64,000 nucleotides of DNA from Alphaproteobacteria bacterium (GTDB taxonomy: Bacteria > Pseudomonadota > Alphaproteobacteria > UBA8366 > Aestuariispiraceae), in NCBI GenBank assembly GCA_024743195.1, contig JANSXE010000017.1, positions 1 to 64,000 on the forward strand, written 5' to 3'. This document shows, piece by piece, positions 57,557 to 64,000 of the stretch. The position numbers and the translations under genes were made by a program. The notes below the pieces were generated by a model. The model had not been told where the DNA came from. It was given only the letters and a program-made list of their open reading frames with translations, and searched no databases. How positions within the stretch are numbered: the stretch's first letter is position 1; every line of letters begins with the position of its first letter.

Positions 57557-59164
57557 ATGAGCACGCTGAAGAGCCAATACGACCCCCGCGGCGAAGAGGC
57601 CGCCGCCAACCGTGCGGCCATGGAGGCGCTGGTCGCCGACCTGGCGCAGACGGTGCGCGGCGTGAAACAGGGCGGCGGCGAGCGCGCCCGCAAGAAGCAT
57701 GTCGGCCGCGGCAAGCTCTTGCCCCGCGACCGGGTGCGCACGCTGCTCGACCCCGGTTCGCCCTTCCTGGAACTCAACCAACTCGCCGCCCTGGGCGTCT
57801 ATGAAGACGACATTCCGTCTGCCGGGATCATCACCGGCGTCGGGCGGGTCAGCGGCGTCGAATGCGTGATCGTCGCCAACGACGCCACCGTGAAAGGCGG
57901 CACCTATTATCCGCTGACGGTGAAGAAGCACCTGCGCGCGCAGGAGGTGGCGGAGCAGAACAACCTGCCCTGCCTCTACCTGGTCGACAGCGGCGGCGCC
58001 AACCTGCCCAACCAGGACGAGGTCTTCCCCGACCGGGACCATTTCGGCCGCATCTTCTTCAATCAGGCCAACATGTCGGCGAAGGGGATACCGCAGATCG
58101 CGGTCGTGATGGGTTCCTGCACCGCGGGCGGCGCCTACGTGCCGGCCATGTCGGACGAAAGCGTGATCGTGCGCAAACAGGGCACGATCTTCCTCGGCGG
58201 CCCGCCGCTGGTGAAGGCCGCGACGGGCGAGGAGGTCTCGGCCGAGGATCTCGGCGGCGCCGACGTCCATAGCCGCACGTCGGGCGTCACCGACCATTAC
58301 GCGATGGACGACTATCACGCGCTCTCGATCGCGCGGCGGCTGGTCGGCAATCTGAACCGGCGCAAGCAGCCGTCCGTCGCGCTGCGCGACCCGCGCGACC
58401 CGCTCTACGACCCGGACGAGCTGTACGGCGTCGTGCCGACCGATCTGAAGAAGCCCTACGACGTGCGCGAGGTGATCGCGCGTCTGGTCGACGGCTCGGA
58501 GTTCGACGAGTTCAAGCAGCTCTACGGGACCTCGCTGGTCTGCGGTTTCGCCCATCTGTGGGGCTATCCGGTGGGGATCGTCGCGAACAACGGCATTCTG
58601 TTCTCCGAATCCGCGCTCAAGGGCGCGCATTTCGTCGAGCTCTGCTCGCAGCGCGGAATTCCGCTGATCTTCCTGCAGAACATCACCGGCTTCATGGTCG
58701 GCTCGAAGTACGAGCAGGGCGGCATCGCCAAGGACGGCGCCAAGCTCGTGACCGCGGTCGCCACCACCAACGTGCCGAAATTCACCGTCATCCTGGGCGG
58801 CAGCTTCGGGGCCGGGAATTACGGCATGTGCGGCCGGGGCTACAGCCCCCGCTTCCTGTGGATGTGGCCGAACGCGCGCATCTCCGTGATGGGGGGCGAG
58901 CAGGCGGCGAACGTGCTCGCCACCGTGCGCGAGGACGGCATGGCGGCGAAGGGCGAGAGCTGGAGCGCCGAGGAGAAGGAGGCCTTCATGGCCCCGATCC
59001 GCGACCAGTACGAGGCGCAGGGTCATCCCTATTACGCCAGCGCGCGGCTGTGGGACGACGGGGTGATCGACCCGAAAGACACCCGCATGGTCCTGGGCTT
59101 GAGCCTCTCGGCCGCCATGAACCGCGAGATCGAGCCGACGCGCTTCGGCGTGTTTCGGATGTGA
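57557..59164 (+). CDS. liuB: Methylcrotonyl-CoA carboxylase, carboxyltransferase (beta) subunit
   Basis: This subunit carboxylates 3-methylcrotonyl-CoA to 3-methylglutaconyl-CoA, the third step of leucine breakdown. The 535-residue product has [60 protein letters not shown] and [20 protein letters not shown], the segments that separate MccB from PccB. GATGCGAGAAAGCG lies upstream. It resumes the pathway after the glycosyltransferase-asnB insertion and pairs with liuD. Confidence 0.95.
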   Translation: MSTLKSQYDPRGEEAAANRAAMEALVADLAQTVRGVKQGGGERARKKHVGRGKLLPRDRVRTLLDPGSPFLELNQLAALGVYEDDIPSAGIITGVGRVSGVECVIVANDATVKGGTYYPLTVKKHLRAQEVAEQNNLPCLYLVDSGGANLPNQDEVFPDRDHFGRIFFNQANMSAKGIPQIAVVMGSCTAGGAYVPAMSDESVIVRKQGTIFLGGPPLVKAATGEEVSAEDLGGADVHSRTSGVTDHYAMDDYHALSIARRLVGNLNRRKQPSVALRDPRDPLYDPDELYGVVPTDLKKPYDVREVIARLVDGSEFDEFKQLYGTSLVCGFAHLWGYPVGIVANNGILFSESALKGAHFVELCSQRGIPLIFLQNITGFMVGSKYEQGGIAKDGAKLVTAVATTNVPKFTVILGGSFGAGNYGMCGRGYSPRFLWMWPNARISVMGGEQAANVLATVREDGMAAKGESWSAEEKEAFMAPIRDQYEAQGHPYYASARLWDDGVIDPKDTRMVLGLSLSAAMNREIEPTRFGVFRM

Positions 59165-59208
59165 GGCGGGCGATGACCATCGGCGCCCGAAGGCAGAAGG
59201 CGGTCGCG

Positions 59209-59226
59209 CCCTCCTCAGGACGAGGG
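59209..59226. repeat. Intergenic palindromic repeat, fragment copy 3
   Basis: CCCTCCTCAGGACGAGGG differs at one of 18 positions from bases 34722-34739 of the complete element and lies between liuB and liuC. It is the inner arm only. Confidence 0.7.
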
Positions 59227-59260
59227 CGGAGCGAACAGCCTGTGACGGAGGCATGAAGCA

Positions 59261-60049
59261 ATGACCGAAAACCGCAAGTACCGCGTCATCCAGGACGGGC
59301 CCGTGGCGCGCGTCCGGCTGACCAATCCGGACCGGCACAACGCCTTCGACGACGAATTGATCAAGGGTCTGACCGGCGCCTTCCTGCTGCTGGGGGCGGC
59401 CGAGCATGTGCGCGTCGTGGTGCTGGAGAGCGAGGGCGCGAGCTTCTCCGCCGGCGCCGACCTGAACTGGATGAAGCGCATGGCCGGCTACGATCAGGCC
59501 GAGAACAAGGCGGACGCGATGGCGCTCGCCAAGCTTCTGAACGTGATGAATTTCCTGCCGAAGCCGACGATCGCGCTCGTCCAGGGCGCGGCCTATGGCG
59601 GCGGGGTGGGACTCGTCTCCTGCTGCGATATCGCCGTTGCGACGACGCGCGCCGGCTTCTCGCTCTCGGAAGTGAAGCTCGGGCTGATCCCCGCGGTGAT
59701 CAGCCCCTATGTCGTCGCCGCCATGGGTCAGCGCGCGGCCCGGCGCTATTTCCAGACGGCGGAGCGCTTCTCGGCCGAAGAGGCGCTGCGTCTCGGCCTC
59801 GTGCATGAGACGGTGGAGGACGAGACGGCGCTGGCCGTCGCGGGCGATCGGCTGGTCGAGCAGATTCTGACGGTGGGGCCGACGGCCGCGGCCGAGGCGA
59901 AGGATCTCGTGTTCGCGGTGGACAGGCCGCTCAGCGAAGCGCTGATCGAGGATACGGCCGAGCGCATCGCGCGCGTGCGCGCCTCCGACGAGGGCAAGGA
60001 GGGCGTCTCCGCCTTCCTGGAGAAGAGGAAACCGGCATGGCTGAGCTGA
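59261..60049 (+). CDS. liuC: Enoyl-CoA hydratase (methylglutaconyl-CoA hydratase)
   Basis: The 262-residue crotonase-fold protein should hydrate 3-methylglutaconyl-CoA to HMG-CoA. It has NPDRHNAFDDELI, the oxyanion-hole loop SEGASFSAGADLNWMKRMAG near residue 65, GAAYGGGVGLVSCCDIAVAT, and FSLSEVKLGLIPAVISPYVV. Context between liuB and liuD supports the assignment more than sequence alone. GGAGGCATGAAGCA precedes the ATG. Its end overlaps the next gene by 13 bases. Confidence 0.92.
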   Translation: MTENRKYRVIQDGPVARVRLTNPDRHNAFDDELIKGLTGAFLLLGAAEHVRVVVLESEGASFSAGADLNWMKRMAGYDQAENKADAMALAKLLNVMNFLPKPTIALVQGAAYGGGVGLVSCCDIAVATTRAGFSLSEVKLGLIPAVISPYVVAAMGQRAARRYFQTAERFSAEEALRLGLVHETVEDETALAVAGDRLVEQILTVGPTAAAEAKDLVFAVDRPLSEALIEDTAERIARVRASDEGKEGVSAFLEKRKPAWLS

Positions 60050-60648
60050 GCTGGGAGACGATCCGGCAGTATTATCCCGACGGCGCGGAGGGGACGGACC
60101 ACACCTTCCTGGAGCGCGCCGTCTTCACCCACGGCCTGCCCAGCCTGTTTTACGGCAGCCTGCGGGACGAGCGCGTCTTCGAACGGGTCGCGGGCCGGCC
60201 GCTCGCGGCCTGCCGCACCGAGCGGGTGACCGTCGTCGACCACAAGCTGGGCCGCATCATGACGGCGGCCGGCTATCCCGGCATCTTCCCCGAGCCGGGC
60301 GGGCGGCTCGAATGCCTTCTGGTCCACGACCTGGCGCCGCTCGAGAGCGCCCGCATCGCCTGGTACGAATGGGACGAATATCGATTGGAGCATTTCCCGC
60401 TGTCCGACGGGCGCACGGCCGAAGCCTTCGTGCCCGATGTCGAGCGCATCCGCCGCGCCTTCGGCGCGGTCGATTTCGAGCCCTGGTCCTTCGAGAACTG
60501 GCGCGCCGTTCACTACGACCACGCGCTGACCGATCTCGCCGCCTGGATGGCGCTGATGCCGGCCGTGCCGCACGACGATCCGCGGCTTCTCGAAGACGAC
60601 GGGCAAGACCATTCATCCGCACGGGAGGCGCGCCGTCATGTTCGCTAA
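60037..60648 (+). CDS. Gamma-glutamylcyclotransferase-like (AIG2/GGCT) protein
   Basis: The 203-residue product has the AIG2/GGCT barrel start LPSLFYGSLRDERVFERVAG (YGSLR motif), HKLGRIMTAAGYPGIFPEPG and the acidic LVHDLAPLESARIAWYEWDE, where the glutamate is placed as the catalytic acid. GGCT-fold enzymes cleave gamma-glutamyl bonds to 5-oxoproline. It overlaps liuC by 13 bases and liuD by 11, so it is built into the liu operon. Its role there is not evident. Confidence 0.8.
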   Translation: MAELSWETIRQYYPDGAEGTDHTFLERAVFTHGLPSLFYGSLRDERVFERVAGRPLAACRTERVTVVDHKLGRIMTAAGYPGIFPEPGGRLECLLVHDLAPLESARIAWYEWDEYRLEHFPLSDGRTAEAFVPDVERIRRAFGAVDFEPWSFENWRAVHYDHALTDLAAWMALMPAVPHDDPRLLEDDGQDHSSAREARRHVR

Positions 60649-62668
60649 GATCCTGATCGCCAACCGGGGCGAGATCGCCTGCCGCGTCATCCGCACCGCG
60701 CGCCGCATGGGCATTGCGACCGTGGCCGTCTATTCCGACGCGGATGCGGCCGCCCAGCATGTGAAGCAGGCCGACGAGGCCGTCCGGCTCGGTCCGGCGC
60801 CGGCGCGGGAGAGCTATCTGCTGGTCGAGAAGATCCTGGAGGCCTGTCGGGCCACGGGGGCCGAGGCGGTGCATCCGGGCTACGGCTTCCTGTCCGAGAA
60901 TGCAGGCTTCGCCGACGCGCTGGAGGCGGCCGGGATCGCCTTCATCGGCCCGCCGGCGGACGCGATCCGCGCCATGGGCTCGAAGTCCCAGGCCAAGGCG
61001 CTGATGGACAAGGCGGGCGTCCCCCTCGTCCCGGGCTATCACGGCGACGAGCAGGACCCGGATTTCCTGGCCGCGCGGGCGGAGGAGATCGGCTATCCGC
61101 TCCTCATCAAGGCGGCGGCCGGCGGCGGCGGCAAGGGCATGCGGCTGGTCGAGCGTGCGGCCGATTTCGCCGACGCGCTCGCGTCGTGCAAGCGCGAGGC
61201 GGCGGCCAGCTTCGGCGACGACCATGTGCTGGTCGAGCGCTTCGTCACCCGGCCGCGCCATATCGAGATGCAGGTCTTCGCCGATTCGCACGGCAAGGCG
61301 GTGCATCTCTTCGAGCGCGACTGCTCGGTCCAGCGCCGCCATCAGAAGGTGATCGAAGAGGCGCCCGCCCCCTTCATGCCGGAGACGCTGCGCGCCGAGA
61401 TGGGCAAGGCCGCCGTCGACGCGGCCCAGGCCATCGGCTATCGCGGCGCCGGCACGGTGGAGTTCATCGCCGAGACGGCGGAAGACGGTGCGCCCGCCGC
61501 CTTCTTCTTCATGGAGATGAACACCCGCCTGCAGGTGGAGCATCCGGTGACCGAGGCGGTGACCGGGCAGGATCTGGTCGAATGGCAGATCCGCGTCGCG
61601 GCCGGCGAACCCTTGCCGCGCGCGCAGGAGGATCTCGGCTTGTGCGGGCACGCGCTTGAGGCGCGGCTCTACGCCGAGGACGCCGAGAACGGCTTCCTGC
61701 CCGCCATCGGGCGGCTCGATCGACTGCGCATGCCGGAAGGGGCGGCCGGCCTCAGGATCGATTCCGGCGTGGTGGAGGGCGACGCGGTCACCGTCCACTA
61801 TGATCCGATGATCGCGAAGGTGATCGCGCACGGCGCCGACCGGACGGAGGCGCTGGCCCGCCTCGCGCGCGGGCTGGAGCAGGTCGAGGCGGTCGGCGTC
61901 GTCACCAACCGGGATTTCCTGATCCGCCTCGCCCGACACCCGGCCTTTCGGGCGGCCGCCCTCGACACCGGCTTCATCGAGAAGCACGGGGCGGATCTGA
62001 TCCCGCCCGCCGGCCGTGCGGCGCCCGATCGGGTGTTGGCGCTGGCGGCCCTGGGCGAGGTCATGGGCCGGGCCGAGGCGGCGCAGGCGAAGGCGGCGGG
62101 AAGCGGCGACCCCCATTCCCCCTTCGCGCTCTCGACCGGCTGGCGCCTCAACGATTGGAGCTTCAACGATCTCTATTACGACGCCGGCGCCGGCGAGGTG
62201 ACGGTGCGCTGCCGCTATCTGGCCGGCGGCGGCTACGGCCTCGACCTGCCGGGTGGGTCGGTCGAGGCGCGGGCCGAGCGCCTCGCCGACGGCCGGCTCG
62301 CCGTCGATTTCGACGGGGCCAAGACGCGCGTGGCCGTCGCGGTGGGCGCGGAGGCCGTCACCGTCGTCGACGGCGCCGAGACCTGGCGCATCCAGCGCAT
62401 CGACCGGCTGGCCGCCGCGGGAATGGAGGAGGCGGACTCCGGCGCGCTCGTCGCCCCGATGCCGGGCAAGGTGACCGCCGTTCATGTGGCGGCCGGCGAC
62501 GCCGTCGCGGCCGGCCAGGCGCTGCTCGTTCTCGAGGCGATGAAGATGGAGCACACCGTGCGCGCGCCCAAGGACGGAACCGTCGCCGAAGTCCGCTTTG
62601 CCGACGGGGAGCAGGTGGGCGAGGGCGCGACCCTGATCACCTTCGAGGAGGAGAGAGCCGATGCCTGA
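60638..62668 (+). CDS. liuD: Methylcrotonyl-CoA carboxylase, biotin-carrying (alpha) subunit
   Basis: The 676-residue product carries biotin carboxylase ([23 protein letters not shown]-grasp loop [36 protein letters not shown]), a BT region (about 500-590), and a C-terminal biotinyl domain with the lysine in [14 protein letters not shown] near residue 636. It pairs with liuB. It is a paralogue of pccA in the same window, sharing most conserved blocks. Its start overlaps the GGCT-like gene; its end overlaps liuE by 8 bases. Confidence 0.95.
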   Translation: MFAKILIANRGEIACRVIRTARRMGIATVAVYSDADAAAQHVKQADEAVRLGPAPARESYLLVEKILEACRATGAEAVHPGYGFLSENAGFADALEAAGIAFIGPPADAIRAMGSKSQAKALMDKAGVPLVPGYHGDEQDPDFLAARAEEIGYPLLIKAAAGGGGKGMRLVERAADFADALASCKREAAASFGDDHVLVERFVTRPRHIEMQVFADSHGKAVHLFERDCSVQRRHQKVIEEAPAPFMPETLRAEMGKAAVDAAQAIGYRGAGTVEFIAETAEDGAPAAFFFMEMNTRLQVEHPVTEAVTGQDLVEWQIRVAAGEPLPRAQEDLGLCGHALEARLYAEDAENGFLPAIGRLDRLRMPEGAAGLRIDSGVVEGDAVTVHYDPMIAKVIAHGADRTEALARLARGLEQVEAVGVVTNRDFLIRLARHPAFRAAALDTGFIEKHGADLIPPAGRAAPDRVLALAALGEVMGRAEAAQAKAAGSGDPHSPFALSTGWRLNDWSFNDLYYDAGAGEVTVRCRYLAGGGYGLDLPGGSVEARAERLADGRLAVDFDGAKTRVAVAVGAEAVTVVDGAETWRIQRIDRLAAAGMEEADSGALVAPMPGKVTAVHVAAGDAVAAGQALLVLEAMKMEHTVRAPKDGTVAEVRFADGEQVGEGATLITFEEERADA

Positions 62669-63575
62669 GCCGACGGGACCCGGCCGCATTCGCCTCGTCG
62701 AGGTCGGCCCGCGCGACGGGCTGCAGAACGAGGCGGCGGAGGTGTCGACCGACACCAAGGTCGCGCTGATCGAGAAACTGGCCGAGGCCGGCTGTTCGGC
62801 GGTCGAGGCGGGCGCCTTCGTCTCGCCCAAATGGGTGCCGCAGATGGCCGATTCGGCCGCGGTCCTCGCCCGGATCGTCAAGCGTCCGGGCGTCGCCTAT
62901 CCGGTGCTGACGCCCAATATGAAAGGCTTCGACGCGGCGCTGGCGGCCGGCGCGGAGGAGGTGGCGATCTTCGGCGCGGCGTCCGAGAGTTTTTCCCAGC
63001 GCAACATCAACTGCTCGATCGCCGAATCGCTGAACCGTTTTCGGCCCGTGGCGGAGGCTGCGGCCGCGCGCGGCGTCCGGGTTCGCGGCTATATCTCCTG
63101 CGTGCTCGGCTGCCCCTATGAAGGGGCGATCGCGCCGGAGGCGGTGCGCGAGGTCGCCGCCGCGCTGCTTGAGATGGGCTGTTACGAGATCTCGCTCGGC
63201 GACACGATCGGCGTCGGCGCCCCGCGCGAAACCGCCCGCCTGATCGACGCGGTCGCCGGCGCCGTCCCGACGGACAGGCTCGCCGGCCATTTCCACGACA
63301 CCTACGGCCAGGCCTTGGCGAACATCTGGGCGGCCTGGGGGAAGGGCGTGGCCGTGTTCGACGCCTCCGTCGCCGGGCTCGGCGGCTGCCCCTACGCCAA
63401 GGGGGCGAGCGGCAACGTCGCGAGCGAGGACGTGGTTTACAGTTTCGCGCGCTCGGGCGTGGAGACCGGCGTCGATCTCGATCTCCTGCTCGCCGCCTCG
63501 CGCTTCATTTCCGAGGCGCTGGGGCGCAAGCCCGTCAGCCGCGTCGCCAACGCGCTCGCCGCCGCGGACGTCTGA
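62661..63575 (+). CDS. liuE: Hydroxymethylglutaryl-CoA lyase
   Basis: This enzyme cleaves HMG-CoA to acetoacetate and acetyl-CoA, ending the leucine pathway. The 304-residue TIM-barrel product has [20 protein letters not shown] at the N terminus, [16 protein letters not shown], the metal-binding [17 protein letters not shown], and the catalytic cysteine loop [32 protein letters not shown] precedes the ATG within liuD. It is the last recognisable liu gene. Confidence 0.95.
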   Translation: MPEPTGPGRIRLVEVGPRDGLQNEAAEVSTDTKVALIEKLAEAGCSAVEAGAFVSPKWVPQMADSAAVLARIVKRPGVAYPVLTPNMKGFDAALAAGAEEVAIFGAASESFSQRNINCSIAESLNRFRPVAEAAAARGVRVRGYISCVLGCPYEGAIAPEAVREVAAALLEMGCYEISLGDTIGVGAPRETARLIDAVAGAVPTDRLAGHFHDTYGQALANIWAAWGKGVAVFDASVAGLGGCPYAKGASGNVASEDVVYSFARSGVETGVDLDLLLAASRFISEALGRKPVSRVANALAAADV

Positions 63576-63645
63576 GCGACGGGGAGGGCGCCGCGGCCCG
63601 AGCGCGCGGGATGACGCCGGCCGCGCGCCGCGCTAGACAGAGGGC

Positions 63646-64000
63646 ATGACGCTCCATCTGCGAAAACTCTGCGTCGGGGTCGATCGGCTCGACGAACTCG
63701 CCGCCTGGCAGACCGTGCGCCTGGCGGAGAATGGCGGGCGCATCTGGCATGCGACGCGCAACTGGCCGCGCCGCCAGGCGGTGATTCTCGACGGCGGCGG
63801 TTCGCTCTATTGGATCATCCGCGGGCAGATGGCCGCCCGGCAGAAAATCCTGGGCTTCGAGCCCGCCCCGACCCGCGATCCGGACGAGGCGCCCTATTGC
63901 CGCATCCTGCTCGACCCGGCGCTCGTCCCGACCGAACCCTGGCCGCACCGGCCCTTCCAGGGCTGGCGCTACCTGACCTCCGACGAGGCGCCGCCCGACC
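63646..64000 (+). CDS. DUF1489 family protein (partial, runs off the window)
   Basis: The frame begins at an ATG with AGACAGAGGGC upstream and reads MTLHLRKLCVGVDRLDELAAW, then ILDGGGSLYWIIRGQMAARQ, PYCRILLDPALVPTEPWPHR and FQGWRYLTSDEAP. These are the conserved blocks of DUF1489, an uncharacterised cytoplasmic family of alphaproteobacteria. The final part lies outside the window. It begins 71 bases after liuE and is likely a separate unit. Confidence 0.85.
   Translation, partial: MTLHLRKLCVGVDRLDELAAWQTVRLAENGGRIWHATRNWPRRQAVILDGGGSLYWIIRGQMAARQKILGFEPAPTRDPDEAPYCRILLDPALVPTEPWPHRPFQGWRYLTSDEAPPD

Overview
The window is chromosomal DNA of high GC content from an alphaproteobacterium. Three things point there: an ATP12-type F1-ATPase assembly chaperone (otherwise mitochondrial), a DUF1489 protein, and an S10/spc/alpha ribosomal superoperon that runs secY-adk-rpsM without rpmJ or infA. 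I cannot assign a genus; a Rhodospirillales-like lineage is an inference. I see no phage, insertion sequence, CRISPR array or rRNA gene.

Layout. 1-15.0 kb: the 3' end of tuf, then S10-L3-L4-L23-L2-S19-L22-S3-L16-L29-S17-L14-L24-L5-S14-S8-L6-L18-S5-L30-L15-SecY-Adk, a textbook promoter with a long structured leader, and S13-S11-RpoA-L17, closed by a terminator. 15-29.2 kb: housekeeping and signalling genes: two cytoplasmic PAS histidine kinases without response regulators, a DegP-type protease, RarA, a double cupin, the fluoride channel CrcB, an RluC/D-type pseudouridine synthase, a HAD phosphatase, an AsmA-like protein, a Cache-GGDEF diguanylate cyclase and ATP12. 29.2-33.1 kb: an accessory patch with a HalD/ArpA-type Fe(II)/2OG oxygenase divergent from an orphan Tat-exported solute-binding protein, a TetR regulator and a fragment of a class III aminotransferase cut at both ends. 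33.1-38.6 kb: propionyl-CoA carboxylase (pccB, pccA), a cystathionine/methionine gamma-lyase-type PLP enzyme and a GNAT acetyltransferase. 38.6-45.4 kb: acylphosphatase, an AT-richer intergenic patch, a 44-residue lipoprotein, LipB, tRNA-Leu(GAG), a malic enzyme-phosphotransacetylase fusion, MgtE, a GST and a DUF6614 protein.

45.5-63.6 kb: after an unrecognised ORF and a 20-bp tandem repeat array comes a leucine/isovalerate (liu) catabolic locus. It starts with a MerR regulator (LiuR) whose start codon lies 4 bp after a perfect 24-bp palindrome. Two hotdog thioesterases, isovaleryl-CoA dehydrogenase, a thiolase, an SDR, a DUF3291 protein, a second acyl-CoA dehydrogenase and a non-canonical SDR follow. 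Then come a DsbA-fold isomerase, a GT2 glycosyltransferase and an asparagine synthetase, followed by methylcrotonyl-CoA carboxylase beta, methylglutaconyl-CoA hydratase, a gamma-glutamylcyclotransferase-like protein, methylcrotonyl-CoA carboxylase alpha and HMG-CoA lyase. Together the liu genes take isovaleryl-CoA to acetoacetate plus acetyl-CoA, while PccAB handles propionyl-CoA from odd-chain and Val/Ile/Met breakdown. The window ends inside a DUF1489 gene.

The most notable observation is the non-canonical SDR at 52929-53669. It lacks the NAD-binding glycine motif and carries both halves of the halohydrin dehalogenase signature: T-x4-F-x-G, and a Ser-Tyr-Arg triad instead of Ser-Tyr-Lys. 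It is probably an undescribed halohydrin dehalogenase sitting inside an acyl-CoA catabolic cluster.
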